Of a stretch of 35,616 nt of DNA, positions 16,278 to 25,836 are shown one piece after another. This DNA comes from Mycobacterium sp. GTDB lineage: Bacteria > Actinomycetota > Actinomycetes > Mycobacteriales > Mycobacteriaceae. The translations under genes and the position numbers were made by a program. Numbering within the stretch: the stretch's first letter is position 1; each line of letters opens with the position of its first letter. The stretch is from the NCBI GenBank assembly GCA_020438845.1, contig JAGQTV010000048.1:1-35616 (forward strand), written 5' to 3'. The notes under the pieces were generated by a model. The model ran no database searches, was not told where the DNA came from, and saw nothing but the letters and a program-made list of their open reading frames with translations.

Positions 16278-17994
16278 CCACCTCGTCAACGTTTTCGCCA
16301 GCGCCGTTGGCATGCTTGGGTCTTCGCCGGCCAGAGCTCACGAGCTGTTCAGAGAGATCACCGACTACGACGAGTCGGCCTGCGACGCCTGGGTCGGGCG
16401 AATCGGCTGCGGCGACATGGATCGAGTCACGCTCTTCCGGGCGTGGTACTCGCGGAAGAACTTCGGTCGACTGGCCGGGGCGGCCGAGGTCTCCGTCAAT
16501 GCCCTTGGCGCCCGGGTGCCGATCGGCGGGGAGTTCGGCAACATCACCTATCCGGTCAACTCGCCGCTGGCTGTGACGATGGGGTTCGCGGTCTCGGAAG
16601 CCATCGCCGGCAACTACGCCGATGCGATGGAGGCCATCGACGACTGCGCTGCGCCGGCCGGAGCCGGTTACTTGATCGCCTGGGTCAAGGCGGTGATCTA
16701 CGGGGCTGCTCAGCGCTGGACCGACGTCATCGATCAGGTCAAGAACGCCGAATCATGGCCCGATCCGTTCCTGGCCGCCGCCGCGAAGGTGTCTCACGGC
16801 GTCGCGGCGGCGAACCTGGGCTTGTTCAACGAGGCCGAACGGCGTCTGACGGAAGCGAATTCCTCGCCTGCGGGTGCAGCCTGCTCCACCGTCATCGCCT
16901 GGTATCTCGCGATGACCCGCCGAGCCCTCGGTAATGAAGGCGGCGCGGTGGTGCTGCTCGAGTGGTTGCAGGCCACCAACCCGAGCCCCACCATCGCAGA
17001 GGCGCTCAAGAACCCGGGATACCGGTTGGTGACCACCACCGCCGAAAGCATCCAGTCACGCACGGATGCCTGGGATCCACGCAGCGTTGTGGCGGACAAC
17101 TCCGGCCGCGAGGCGCTGCTGGCGGAGGCCCAGAAGGAACTGGACAGCCAGATCGGGCTGGGAAGGGTCAAAGAGCAGGTCGACCGCTACCGGGCGGCCA
17201 CGCAGATGGCCAAGGTTCGGGGCGCCCGTGGCATGAAAGTGGGACAGTCCAGTCGGCACATGATCTTCACCGGCCCGCCGGGCACCGGGAAGACCACCAT
17301 CGCTCGGGTCGTCGCCAATATCCTCGCCGGTCTGGGGGTTATCGCTGAACCCAAATTGATCGAGACGTCCCGTAAGGACTTCGTCGCGGAATACGAGGGC
17401 CAGTCCGCGGTCAAGACCACCAAGACCATCGACCGTGCCTTGGGCGGTGTGCTATTCATCGACGAGGCCTATTCGCTGGTTCAGGAACGCGACGGGCGTA
17501 CCGACCCATTCGGCATGGAGGCGTTGGACACCCTGCTGGCCCGCATGGAGAACGACCGGGACCAACTTGTGGTGATCATCGCCGGCTACGGCAGTGACAT
17601 CGACCGTCTACTGGAAGCCAACGACGGCCTCAGATCACGGTTCGCAACGCGTATCGAGTTCGAGTCCTACTCGCCGGATGAGATAGCTGCGATCGCGGAA
17701 GTCATTGCGGAGAAGAATGATTCGCGCCTCGATGTTGACGCCGCCGGGCATGTCGTGAAAGCGGCGACGTCGCTGGGCGGTCAGCGGCTCAACGGCAAGC
17801 CGGCCCTGGATATCGCAGGAAACGGCCGCTATGCGCGTCAATTGGTCGAAGCCGCTGAGGAATGCCGAGACTTGCGACTGAGCCGTTCGCCGAACCTGGA
17901 GCAGCTTGCCACCGACGAACTGGCCACGGTGACCGGCCAGGATATGGCCGCTGCGATAGCTGCGGTTCATGCGCGGCTCGGGGTCGGGGAGTAG
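16270..17994 (+). CDS. eccA1: EccA1, AAA+ chaperone ATPase of ESX-1
   Basis: The product has 574 residues from the ATG at 16270 (MADHLVN, matching EccA1). An N-terminal TPR-like helical domain (about 1-280) is followed by a CbxX/CfqX-type AAA+ domain. This has Walker A GPPGTGKTT (about 336-344), Walker B VLFIDEAY (about 393-400) and the arginine-finger region GLRSRFATRIEF. EccA1 is cytosolic; it binds ESX-1 substrates and chaperones and is thought to power their handling during export. Its frame overlaps espH by 8 bases and ends 3 bases before eccB1, so they are one operon. Confidence 0.96.
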   Translation: MADHLVNVFASAVGMLGSSPARAHELFREITDYDESACDAWVGRIGCGDMDRVTLFRAWYSRKNFGRLAGAAEVSVNALGARVPIGGEFGNITYPVNSPLAVTMGFAVSEAIAGNYADAMEAIDDCAAPAGAGYLIAWVKAVIYGAAQRWTDVIDQVKNAESWPDPFLAAAAKVSHGVAAANLGLFNEAERRLTEANSSPAGAACSTVIAWYLAMTRRALGNEGGAVVLLEWLQATNPSPTIAEALKNPGYRLVTTTAESIQSRTDAWDPRSVVADNSGREALLAEAQKELDSQIGLGRVKEQVDRYRAATQMAKVRGARGMKVGQSSRHMIFTGPPGTGKTTIARVVANILAGLGVIAEPKLIETSRKDFVAEYEGQSAVKTTKTIDRALGGVLFIDEAYSLVQERDGRTDPFGMEALDTLLARMENDRDQLVVIIAGYGSDIDRLLEANDGLRSRFATRIEFESYSPDEIAAIAEVIAEKNDSRLDVDAAGHVVKAATSLGGQRLNGKPALDIAGNGRYARQLVEAAEECRDLRLSRSPNLEQLATDELATVTGQDMAAAIAAVHARLGVGE

Positions 17995-17997
17995 TTC

Positions 17998-19488
17998 ATG
18001 GCCGGTTATCGGCTTACCACCAAAGTCCAGGTCAGCGGCTGGCGTTTTCTGCTCCGCAGAGTCGAACACGCCATCGTCCGGCGGGACACCCGCATGTTCG
18101 ACGATCCGCTGCGGTTCTATAGCCGGGCGGTTTCAGCGGGAATCATCATCGCTACCCTCGTCGGCTTGGGGGCGGTGTTGTCGGCCTACTTCAAACCCCT
18201 GGGCAAGCGCGGCAGCGACAGTCTTGTGGTGGACCGTTCGACCAATCAGCTCTACGTGATGCTGCCGGGATCCTCGCAGCTGCGTCCGGTGTACAACCTG
18301 ACTTCGGCCAGGCTTGTGCTTGGCACCGCAGGAAACCCGGTGGCGGTCAAGTCCGAGGAGCTCAACAAGATCCCCAAGGGCCAACCGATAGGCATACCGG
18401 GAGCCCCTTATGCCACCCCGGTTTCCAAGGATCCCGCCTCGACATGGTCCCTGTGCGACACCGCCATGAACCCACAGTCGGTGGCGCCAACCGTGGAGAC
18501 TGCAGCGATAGTGCTGCCGCTGACGACGGACGCGGCGATCGGACCGATGGCTGAAGGCCAGGGCGTCGTGGTGTCGTTCGAGAAGCGTGACTGGCTGGTC
18601 ACCAAAGAGGGTCGTCATGCCATCGACCTCGCCGACCGCGCCGTGGCTGCCGCGGTTGGGGTGCCGGTCACCGTGAAGACTTCCCCCATCTCTCAGGGGT
18701 TGTTCAACGCGATCAAGGACGCCGGCCCGTGGCAGCTGCCCCCGGTCGACAGGGCGGGTGAACCCAACACCAGTGGTTTGTCGCCAAATCTGGTTGTGGG
18801 CTCTGTGTTTCAGGCGCTGGTGGACAAGGAAATCCAAGACTATGTGGTGCTTTCCGATGGCGTCGCCAAAGTCAACACGATCACCGCTGCGGCGCTGCGC
18901 GCCGCGGACTCGCACGGTCTGGTGACCCCACCGATGATCGAGAGCAGCACGGTGTCCCGCATTCCAGAGCGCGTTTATCCTTCTCCGCTGCCGGGCGTCG
19001 CGTTGAACATTCTGGACCGGGCCGACGCCCCGGTGCTGTGTTGGACGTGGGCGAGGGCGGCCGGGGATCAGTCGGCCCAGACCGCGGTGCTGGCCGGCAG
19101 GCACCTGCCGCTGACACCGGACCTGCTCAATACCGGTGTGCGCCAGATAGCCGGCGGCCTGACTGTGTATATCCAAGGCGGGCAATATGTCCGGTTGCAA
19201 GCGCCCGACCCCAGGTATGGCGAAAGCTTGTATTACGTTGACCCGCAAGGCGTCCGATATGGTCTCGCCGACGAGGACACCGCGAAGGTGTTAGGACTGA
19301 CAGATCCGAAGAAGGCGCCGTGGCAGGTGGTCAATCTGCTCGTCGACGGGCCCGTGCTGTCGAAGCAGGCCGCGCTGGTCGAGCATGACACGCTTCCCGC
19401 TGATCCCCGGCCGCGTCCCATCGAGTCGGGTCCCATCGAGTCGGGTCCCATCGGGTCGGGTCCCATCGAGTCGGGTGGTGGCCGGTGA
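17998..19488 (+). CDS. eccB1: EccB1, ESX-1 membrane complex component
   Basis: The product has 496 residues. A basic cytosolic N-terminus ([31 protein letters not shown]) matches EccB1, then one membrane helix (about 43-63) and a large periplasmic domain. That domain has the conserved disulfide pair near residues 154 and 347, and the run WARAAGDQS after it. It ends [22 protein letters not shown]. EccB with EccC, EccD and EccE forms the type VII inner-membrane complex. The last residues are an unusual tandem repeat, PIESG four times (third unit PIGSG), encoded by 15-bp DNA repeats. The stop overlaps the eccCa1 GTG. Confidence 0.96.
   Translation: MAGYRLTTKVQVSGWRFLLRRVEHAIVRRDTRMFDDPLRFYSRAVSAGIIIATLVGLGAVLSAYFKPLGKRGSDSLVVDRSTNQLYVMLPGSSQLRPVYNLTSARLVLGTAGNPVAVKSEELNKIPKGQPIGIPGAPYATPVSKDPASTWSLCDTAMNPQSVAPTVETAAIVLPLTTDAAIGPMAEGQGVVVSFEKRDWLVTKEGRHAIDLADRAVAAAVGVPVTVKTSPISQGLFNAIKDAGPWQLPPVDRAGEPNTSGLSPNLVVGSVFQALVDKEIQDYVVLSDGVAKVNTITAAALRAADSHGLVTPPMIESSTVSRIPERVYPSPLPGVALNILDRADAPVLCWTWARAAGDQSAQTAVLAGRHLPLTPDLLNTGVRQIAGGLTVYIQGGQYVRLQAPDPRYGESLYYVDPQGVRYGLADEDTAKVLGLTDPKKAPWQVVNLLVDGPVLSKQAALVEHDTLPADPRPRPIESGPIESGPIGSGPIESGGGR
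19416..19475 (+). repeat. 15-bp coding minisatellite at the end of eccB1
   Basis: There are four adjacent copies of TCCCATCGAGTCGGG (19416-19430, 19431-19445, 19446-19460 with one A-to-G change, and 19461-19475). The unit length is a multiple of three, so copy changes would keep the frame and only lengthen or shorten the EccB1 tail. M. tuberculosis EccB1 has no such repeat as far as I recall. Confidence 0.9.
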
Positions 19489-21728
19489 CCACCAGGAAGT
19501 TCACACCGACGATCCGACGAGGTCCACGGCTTACGCCAGGGGAGATCACGGTGGCGCCGCCAGACGATCTCGGCATCGAGATTCCCCCGTCGGGCCTTCA
19601 GAAAGCCCTGCCCTGGGTGATGGGTGGCGGGATGCTCGGCATGATCGCCATCATGCTGTTCACCGGCGTTCGGCAGCTGTCCCCGTACATGCTCATGATG
19701 CCGCTGATGATGATCATGGGGACTGTGGGTTTCATGGCCGGCGGTGGGCCTGGCGGCAAGAAGATTCCCGAAATCGACGAGGACCGCAAGGAGTACCTTC
19801 GTTACCTGGGGAACATCCGCAGCCGGGTCACCGACTCCGCCAATGCCCAGGTGGCGTTCTTCGCTTACCACGCTCCCCATCCCGACGACCTGCTCTCACT
19901 CGTCGGTTCCACCAGACAGTGGTCACGACCGGCCAACTCCGAGTTCTATGCGGCCACCCGGGTCGGAATCGGGTCGGAGCCCGCGGTCGACCGGCTGCTC
20001 AAGCCTGCGATCGGTGGCGAACTGTCGGGCCCGCAGACTGCCCCGCAAGCCCATCTGGAACCAGTCAGCCACATGTGGCTGACGAAGTTTCTGCGCACCC
20101 ATGGACTTATCCACGACTGCCCGAAGCTGGTTGCGCTGCGAACATTTCCCACGATCGCTGTTGGTGGCGACCCTGCCGGTGCCGCTGCCCTGATGCGAGC
20201 CATCGTGTGCCACCTTGCGGTCTTCCACCCGCCGGATCTCTTGCAGATTCGGGTGCTTACCGATGATCCGGAGAACCCGGATTGGGAGTTTTTCAAGTGG
20301 CTACCCCATACGCAGAACAAGGCCGAGACCGACGAGGCGGGCTCGGCCCGGATGGTTTTCACCCGCACGGACGGCTTCTCCGACTTGGCGGGTCGGGGTC
20401 CGCATACGCCCGATGCTGTCCCCGGGGGCCCTTGGGTGGTCGTCGTGGATCTCACCGGTCAGGGGGCGGGGTTCCCGGTGGACGGTCGTGCGGGGGTGAC
20501 GGTGCTGACCCTGGGCAATCACCGCGGTTCGGCCTACCGGCTCAAAGTGCATCCGGACGGGACAGCAGAGGACAAGCTGCCCAATCACGGATACCGCCTG
20601 CTGGTGACGAAGTGTGACGCAGTTTCGCCGAGCGAAGCCGGCCGGATCGCCAGAAAGCTTGCCGGATGGTCGATCACTGGCGCGATCATCGACAAGGGCA
20701 CCCGGGTTCAGAAGAAGGTTGCCACCGAGTGGCACCAACTCGTCGGAGCAGAGGCCGTCGAGCAGGTAACCCCGGCCCGGTGGCGGATGTTCGTCGACAC
20801 CGACCGCGACCGCCTACGGATACCGTTCGGTCACGAGCTGAAGACCGGCGACATCATGTACCTCGACATCAAGGAGGGAGCGGAATTCGGCGCCGGCCCG
20901 CACGGAATGCTCATCGGTACAACGGGCTCGGGCAAGTCGGAATTTCTTCGTACGCTGATTTTGTCGCTGGCGGCCACGCATCATCCGGATCAGGTCAATC
21001 TTCTGCTGACCGACTTCAAGGGTGGTTCGACATTCCTGGGAATGGAAAAACTGCCGCACACGGCAGCGGTGGTGACCAACATGGAGGAGGAGGCCGAACT
21101 CGTCAGCCGCATGGGCGAGGTGCTCATGGGCGAACTCGACCGCCGGCAGGCGATTCTGCGCCAAGCCGGTATGCAAGTGGGTGCGGCGGGCGCGTTGTCG
21201 GGCGTGGCCGAGTACGAGAAGCACCGTGAGCGCGGGGCGGATCTACCCCCACTGCCGACGTTGTTCGTCGTAGTCGATGAGTTCGCCGAGCTGCTGCAGA
21301 ACCACCCGGACTTCATCTCACTTTTCGACAGGATCTGCCGCGTGGGTCGGTCGCTTCGCGTACATCTGTTGCTGGCGACGCAGTCGCTGAACACCGGTGG
21401 CGCGCGCATCGACAAGCTCGAGCCGAACCTCACCTATCGAATCGCGCTGCGCACCACAAGTTCAGCGGAATCCAAAGCGGTCATCGGCACCCCGGAAGCG
21501 CAGTACATCACCAACAAGGAAAGCGGCGTCGGATTCCTGCGGGTAGGTATGGAGGACCCCGTGAAATTCCAGACCGCCTATACGGGTAACAACTACGTGC
21601 CCAAGTCACTGACGCAGCCAGACGCGGGGCCGAACGATTCAAGGATCGCCGAGCTTGACGGCTTCCGAGTTCGGAAGTTCACGACCTCGGCCGTGTTCGA
21701 CTCTGCAGGAGCGACAAGTGAGTGCTGA
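19485..21728 (+). CDS. eccCa1: EccCa1, membrane-anchored half of the split ESX-1 motor ATPase
   Basis: The product has 747 residues, the same length as M. tuberculosis EccCa1. The GTG start overlaps the eccB1 stop. Two membrane helices (about 38-80) are followed by a linker/DUF region and one FtsK/SpoIIIE ATPase domain. That domain has Walker [10 protein letters not shown] (about 478-486), an [12 protein letters not shown] segment and Walker [14 protein letters not shown], then the LLATQSL sensor. It couples ATP hydrolysis to export of ESX-1 substrates and works with the separate EccCb1 subunit. The start of eccCb1 lies inside the last 11 bases of this gene. Confidence 0.97.
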   Translation: MTTRKFTPTIRRGPRLTPGEITVAPPDDLGIEIPPSGLQKALPWVMGGGMLGMIAIMLFTGVRQLSPYMLMMPLMMIMGTVGFMAGGGPGGKKIPEIDEDRKEYLRYLGNIRSRVTDSANAQVAFFAYHAPHPDDLLSLVGSTRQWSRPANSEFYAATRVGIGSEPAVDRLLKPAIGGELSGPQTAPQAHLEPVSHMWLTKFLRTHGLIHDCPKLVALRTFPTIAVGGDPAGAAALMRAIVCHLAVFHPPDLLQIRVLTDDPENPDWEFFKWLPHTQNKAETDEAGSARMVFTRTDGFSDLAGRGPHTPDAVPGGPWVVVVDLTGQGAGFPVDGRAGVTVLTLGNHRGSAYRLKVHPDGTAEDKLPNHGYRLLVTKCDAVSPSEAGRIARKLAGWSITGAIIDKGTRVQKKVATEWHQLVGAEAVEQVTPARWRMFVDTDRDRLRIPFGHELKTGDIMYLDIKEGAEFGAGPHGMLIGTTGSGKSEFLRTLILSLAATHHPDQVNLLLTDFKGGSTFLGMEKLPHTAAVVTNMEEEAELVSRMGEVLMGELDRRQAILRQAGMQVGAAGALSGVAEYEKHRERGADLPPLPTLFVVVDEFAELLQNHPDFISLFDRICRVGRSLRVHLLLATQSLNTGGARIDKLEPNLTYRIALRTTSSAESKAVIGTPEAQYITNKESGVGFLRVGMEDPVKFQTAYTGNNYVPKSLTQPDAGPNDSRIAELDGFRVRKFTTSAVFDSAGATSEC

Positions 21729-23466
21729 CGCCGAGCCGCGGGTGCTGCGGGAGGTAGTCCTCGACCAACTCACCACCGGGGAGGTGCGTGCCTACCGAAT
21801 GTGGTTGCCGCCTCTGGCGGATCCCTCGCCGGTGGACGAACTTATCAGGCGCGATCGACGCCAGCCGCTGCGGTTCAGCCTCGGAATCATGGACGAGCCT
21901 CGCCGTCACCGTCAGGAAGTATGGGGTGTCGACGTGTCCGCCGGTGGAGGAAACATCGCGATCGGCGGTGCGCCACAGAGTGGAAAGTCGACATTTCTGC
22001 AGACGATGATGCTCTCGGCTGCGATGACTCACAGCCCACGCGACGTGCAGTTCTACTGCATCGACTTCGGTGGTGGGGGGTTGATCTACCTCGAGGATCT
22101 TCCCCACGTCGGCGGGGTAGCCGCGCGCACCGATCCGGACAAAGTAAATCGGACTGTTGCTGAGATGAAAGCTGTTCTGCGGCAACGGGAAAAAGCGTTC
22201 AAAGAGTATCGTGTCGGTTCGATTTCAGATTATCGGCAGATGCGCCGGGATCCCGGTCACCCGGCTTCGCAGGACCGGTTCGGTGACGTTTTCCTCGTGA
22301 TCGACGGCTGGCCCGCTTTCGTCGGTGAGTTTCCCGACCTCGAGCCGGTCGTGCAGGACGTGGCCAGCCAGGGCTTGGCGTTCGGGGTCCACACCGTGAT
22401 CGCCACCCCCCGGTGGACGGAACTGAAGGCTAAGGTCCGCGACTACCTGCAGACCAAGATTGAGTTCCGGCTCGGTGATGTCAACGAGACCCAGATCGAC
22501 CGGATGACTCGGGAGATCCCGCTCAACCGTCCAGGCCGGGCCATCTCGGCAGAAAAGCACCACCTGATGATCGGCGTCCCTCGACTCGACGGTATCGGCA
22601 GCGCCGAGAATCTTGTTGCCGCGATGTCGGCGGCCGTCGACCAGGTCGCCGCGGCCAACACCGACCTCGCGCCACAGGTGCGAGTGCTTCCCGAACGTAT
22701 CCACCTGCGCGAGGTCGACCCGAACCCGCCTGGGCCGCAGTCCGATTACCGAACCCGCTGGACCGTCCCGGCGGGCATCCGGGAATCAGACCTCACGCCG
22801 GCTACCGCCGACATGGCAGTGATGCCGCACCTGCTGATCTTCGGCGCCGCCAAGTCCGGCAAGACCACCATTGCGCACGCCATATCCCGGGCGGTCTGCG
22901 CCCGCAACGACCCATCGCAGGTGCGGTTCATGCTCGCCGATTTCCGCTCCGGGCTGCTCGACGCGGTACCGCAAAGCCACCTGCTCGATGCGGGCGCCAT
23001 CAATCGGAACATCAACTCATTGGAAGAGGCGATCAAGGCGCTCGCGGCCAACCTCGCCAAGAGGCTGCCGCCGTCAGACCTCACCGCGGCGCAATTGCGT
23101 TCCCGGTCGTGGTGGAGTGGTCCGGACATCGTGCTGCTGGTCGACGACTGGCACATGATTGTGGCCGCCAGCGGGGCGATCCCGCCCATGGCGCCGTTGG
23201 CTCCGCTGCTGCCGGCTGCGGCCGACATCGGCCTGCACGTCGTGCTCACCTGCCAGATGAGCCAGGCTCACAAGGCGACGATGGACCGGTTCGTGGGCCC
23301 GCTGTACGGGGCCGGGTCGCCCACCCTGTTCCTGTCCGGCGACAAGCAGGAGTTCCCGTCGAGCGAGATCCGGCTCAAGCGCAGGCCCCCCGGCCAGGGC
23401 TTCTTCGTCACCCCGGACGGCAAAGAAGTCATCCAGGCGGCTTACATCGAACCGCCCGCCGAGTAG
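21718..23466 (+). CDS. eccCb1: EccCb1, soluble half of the split ESX-1 motor ATPase
   Basis: The product has 582 residues from the GTG at 21718 ([18 protein letters not shown], matching EccCb1), preceded by AGGAG at 21706-21710. Two FtsK/SpoIIIE ATPase domains are present, with Walker [11 protein letters not shown] (about 82-91) and [10 protein letters not shown] (about 375-384). The C-terminal domain holds the pocket that binds the EsxB tail in M. tuberculosis. The C-terminus stops at YIEPPAE, a few residues shorter than the version I recall from M. tuberculosis. In known ESX-1 loci pe35 follows here; in this window nothing of the type follows. Confidence 0.97.
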   Translation: MSADAEPRVLREVVLDQLTTGEVRAYRMWLPPLADPSPVDELIRRDRRQPLRFSLGIMDEPRRHRQEVWGVDVSAGGGNIAIGGAPQSGKSTFLQTMMLSAAMTHSPRDVQFYCIDFGGGGLIYLEDLPHVGGVAARTDPDKVNRTVAEMKAVLRQREKAFKEYRVGSISDYRQMRRDPGHPASQDRFGDVFLVIDGWPAFVGEFPDLEPVVQDVASQGLAFGVHTVIATPRWTELKAKVRDYLQTKIEFRLGDVNETQIDRMTREIPLNRPGRAISAEKHHLMIGVPRLDGIGSAENLVAAMSAAVDQVAAANTDLAPQVRVLPERIHLREVDPNPPGPQSDYRTRWTVPAGIRESDLTPATADMAVMPHLLIFGAAKSGKTTIAHAISRAVCARNDPSQVRFMLADFRSGLLDAVPQSHLLDAGAINRNINSLEEAIKALAANLAKRLPPSDLTAAQLRSRSWWSGPDIVLLVDDWHMIVAASGAIPPMAPLAPLLPAAADIGLHVVLTCQMSQAHKATMDRFVGPLYGAGSPTLFLSGDKQEFPSSEIRLKRRPPGQGFFVTPDGKEVIQAAYIEPPAE

Positions 23467-23475
23467 CGGCGGGTG
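23453..23475 (+). terminator. Hairpin overlapping the eccCb1 stop codon
   Basis: CCCGCCG (23455-23461) and CGGCGGG (23467-23473) form a 7-bp GC stem. It is extended by a G-U pair and a C-G pair to 23453-23475, with the TAG stop codon in the five-base loop. There is no U-tract. Its position at the abrupt end of the ESX cluster, before a convergent gene, suits a terminator. Confidence 0.5.
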
Positions 23476-23573
23476 CAGAGGTTCGGCGCGTGACCGGCTG
23501 GAGTTCCGTTTCCGTGATCGAGGGTGGCACTGCTTCCGGCGCATCGAATTGAAAAACGATGACCAGCGCCCAG

Positions 23574-23972
23574 CTAATCGGCGGACAGAGTCGTCTGGTC
23601 AACGGGGCAATAGCCTGCGATTTGCCCCTCGTCCAGTAAATACTGACAAATGTTCATGGCCGAATCAGGGCTCTCCGGATCGATGGGATCGACGCCGCCC
23701 GCCACTTGCACGCTTGGGGCGGTTCCGGGGTTCGAAATGGGGAGGCACTCTCCAGACTTGTTGACCGTCATGCCGACCGCGCACTCGGCAGCCGGCACGC
23801 CCGTCCCTTGCTGTCTTGGGATGGTCCCGGGGTCCGAAACGGGGACACACTCTCCGGACTCGTTGACCGTCATGCCGTTCATGCACTCGGTGGTCGGTGC
23901 CGCACCGGCCGGTGCCGCGGCAACGGCCGGAATTGCTGACATCGTCAGGAAGACAGCCGCCATGACTGGCAA
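23574..23972 (-). CDS. Small secreted protein with two 34-residue Cys repeats
   Basis: The product has 132 residues from a TTG at 23972; an ATG three codons later is the alternative, and an in-frame stop upstream prevents much extension. Neither start has a good ribosome site. A signal peptide (MAAVFLTMSAIPAVAAA) is followed by two tandem units of the form EC-x2-GMTVN-x-SGEC-x-P-x-S-x-PGT. A C-terminal part contains two more cysteines (ICQYLLDEGQ, GYCP). The two units derive from a 102-bp DNA duplication. I know no named family. It is likely an exported, disulfide-bonded protein of the cell envelope. It is convergent with eccCb1. Confidence 0.65.
   Translation of the reverse strand: MPVMAAVFLTMSAIPAVAAAPAGAAPTTECMNGMTVNESGECVPVSDPGTIPRQQGTGVPAAECAVGMTVNKSGECLPISNPGTAPSVQVAGGVDPIDPESPDSAMNICQYLLDEGQIAGYCPVDQTTLSAD
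23720..23905 (-). repeat. 102-bp tandem duplication inside the secreted Cys-repeat gene
   Basis: Two similar segments lie exactly 102 bases apart; for example the shared TTGACCGTCATGCCG begins at 23761 and 23863. They encode the two 34-residue units. The copies have diverged at many third positions, so the duplication is not recent. Confidence 0.8.
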
Positions 23973-24164
23973 TAACCGTCGTGGCCTGACGTTGCTGTGA
24001 ACGGCACTTCGTTAGTTGCCCTTCCGCGAGTCACCGTCGGGAATAGCAAAGGAGTATTGCATCTGCATCCCTTTACCGGGCGGTATTCCGACTTTTCGTC
24101 GGGCCGCAAAAGTTGCCGTCAATTGATGTCGGGCTGAATCGGCGAGTTCGCGTCCCGGGCATGA

Positions 24165-25013
24165 CTAAGGCTGGCTGAAACCCCAGTCCAGAAGCGCGCG
24201 GCCCTCGTCCCACAGGTCGTCGCTGCCGTACATCATCACGGCGATCAGCCGCTTGCCGTCGCGCTGGGCCATGGCGACGTAGGTTTCCTGGGCGAGGTTG
24301 GTGTAGCCGGTCTTGCCGCCGATGAAGCCCGGATAGTCGGGCAGCAGGTGATCGTGGCTGGCGATCTGCTTCGCCCCACCCTTCCCGTCCGGAAAGACAG
24401 CCGTGGACTGGTGGATGATCTGGGTGAACAGCGGGTAGTTCAGCGCCGCACGGTAAATCATCGCCAGGTCATAGGGAGTGGTCACCGACTCCCAGCCAGG
24501 TCCGTCCAGGCCCGATGGCGAACCAGCCCGGGTGGAGCGCGCACCGACCTGCGCGGCCTTGAGGTTCATCTTCTGAACCGCCACCGCAGGCCCGCCGAGC
24601 ATCTCGCCGAGCAGGTTCGCGGCGTCGTTTCCGGACACCATCAGCAGCGCGTCGAGCAGTTGGCGGGTGGTGTAGATCGCGCCGGGAACCAATCCCACAC
24701 AGGAGCACTCGACGTCGGTACTCGACGGCGTTGCCCGCACCGCAATCGCCGGGTTGAGCTGGTCGAGCACCACCATTGCCAGTAACGCCTTGATGGTGCT
24801 TGCTGGGGCGTACTGGCCGTACAGGTCCGTGCCGCCGAGAACGCGGCCGCTGATCGTGTCGGCCACCAACCAGGCCCGCGCGGGACCTGCCGGCGGGGCG
24901 AGGGCGGCGGGTTGCGGGTCCGGTTCGGCGGCGGCGACCGGCGGCGGGGCCAGTGCTACGGCGGCGGTGACGACAGCGCCGGCGTAATGCAGCCATCGAG
25001 ACATCAGGGCCAT
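24165..25013 (-). CDS. DacB2-like D-alanyl-D-alanine carboxypeptidase (paralogue 1)
   Basis: The product has 282 residues from the ATG at 25013; a second ATG at 25004 is possible. The open frame upstream of this only lies antisense to the neighbouring gene. A signal peptide (to about residue 29) precedes a peptidase S11 domain with ASTIK (Ser72 and Lys75), VSGN and GGKTGYTN, the three active-site motifs. A CSC pair follows the first motif (VECSCVGL). It should trim the terminal D-alanine of peptidoglycan stem peptides outside the membrane. It shares most of its layout with the DacB2 orthologue 0.8 kb downstream, so the two are likely duplicates. It is divergent from the PAP2 gene. Confidence 0.9.
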   Translation of the reverse strand: MALMSRWLHYAGAVVTAAVALAPPPVAAAEPDPQPAALAPPAGPARAWLVADTISGRVLGGTDLYGQYAPASTIKALLAMVVLDQLNPAIAVRATPSSTDVECSCVGLVPGAIYTTRQLLDALLMVSGNDAANLLGEMLGGPAVAVQKMNLKAAQVGARSTRAGSPSGLDGPGWESVTTPYDLAMIYRAALNYPLFTQIIHQSTAVFPDGKGGAKQIASHDHLLPDYPGFIGGKTGYTNLAQETYVAMAQRDGKRLIAVMMYGSDDLWDEGRALLDWGFSQP

Positions 25014-25035
25014 GGTCGCTGAGGTTAGCCGGGCC

Positions 25036-25063
25036 AGACCGCGGTATGGGTTCGATGCGGTCT
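25036..25063. promoter_or_regulatory. Inverted repeat between the carboxypeptidase and PAP2 genes
   Basis: AGACCGC (25036-25042) and GCGGTCT (25057-25063) form perfect 7-base arms with a 14-base spacer. The arm centres are 21 bases apart, two turns of the helix. The repeat lies in the 94-base gap between divergent genes, a typical place for a dimeric repressor or activator site. Confidence 0.4.
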
Positions 25064-25107
25064 CTGATTGGTAGCGGAACGTCCGCCGGGCCCGGCTTTG
25101 GTTCACA

Positions 25108-25833
25108 ATGATCGGCATTGATGCCCCGGTGATTGTCCTGATCGTCGTGGCCGCGGTGTTCCTCGCGGCCGCGCTCGCCGTTCGTGGCCGCGTCGGGCTG
25201 GTTCTGCTCTCAGCCGGGTTGTTCACCCTCTTGGCGGCCCTGGCGGTGGGGATCAACTCCGCGTCGATGTCCGGGCTCGACACCTCCGTTGCGATCTGGT
25301 TCGACGACCACCGGACCCGCAGGCGCGACCTGGAGGCCGTTGGAATCTTCGGCTACATCGGTCGGCCGATTCACGTCCTGATTCCAGCGTTGGTGTTGGG
25401 GACGTTGCTCTCGTTGCGGGTCCGTTCGGTCCTGCCGGTTGCGTGCGTGACCGGGGGAGTCGGAATCGGGGTTGTCGTCGAGGGAACGCTGAAGGCCGTG
25501 ATCGGCCGCACCGCGACAACCGGACCCTTGGTGGACTACCCGCACTCATACCCGTCCGGGCATGTCACGGGCACCTCGGCGCTCTTGGGAATGATCGCCA
25601 TCTGTCTCGGTGTGGGACGCAGCCGCCGGGTGAAACTGACGGTGTCGGCGCTGGCGGTGGCCGGAGTCGTGTGCGTCGCCTTCCTGGCGCTGTACACCGG
25701 CGCCCACACCTTCACCGACGTCATCGGCGGCATGTTCTTGGGCGGGGCGATCTGCGCGTTGGGAGCCGCGCTCCTGGGTGGCTCCGGGCCCGCGGCGGCG
25801 AATCGTCCACGATCCGTGGCAGCGCGGGAGTGA
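25108..25833 (+). CDS. PAP2-superfamily membrane protein with an altered active site
   Basis: The product has 241 residues with about six membrane helices. Of the three PAP2 motifs, the first is recognisable (KAVIGR, Lys129 to Arg134). The second is intact (PSGH, 149-152) and the third keeps His200 and Asp204 (GAHTFTD). The arginine expected six residues before the histidine is Ala194, so catalytic activity is doubtful or differently organised. Family members dephosphorylate lipid pyrophosphates such as undecaprenyl or decaprenyl pyrophosphate, which would fit its position between two peptidoglycan carboxypeptidase genes. The ribosome site is weak. Confidence 0.75.
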   Translation: MIGIDAPVIVLIVVAAVFLAAALAVRGRVGLVLLSAGLFTLLAALAVGINSASMSGLDTSVAIWFDDHRTRRRDLEAVGIFGYIGRPIHVLIPALVLGTLLSLRVRSVLPVACVTGGVGIGVVVEGTLKAVIGRTATTGPLVDYPHSYPSGHVTGTSALLGMIAICLGVGRSRRVKLTVSALAVAGVVCVAFLALYTGAHTFTDVIGGMFLGGAICALGAALLGGSGPAAANRPRSVAARE

Positions 25834-25836
25834 CCG

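Noticed and set aside
19416-19475. CRISPR-like array
   Set aside because: The 15-bp repeats are directly adjacent with no spacers and lie in the eccB1 reading frame; no cas genes are present.
23467-23573. Possible pe35 remnant after eccCb1
   Set aside because: The only frame (GTG at 23490) is 20 codons without a PE motif, so no trace of pe35 can be claimed.
25014-25283. N-terminal extension of the first carboxypeptidase
   Set aside because: The added 90 residues lie antisense to the PAP2 gene and come before a clear signal peptide.
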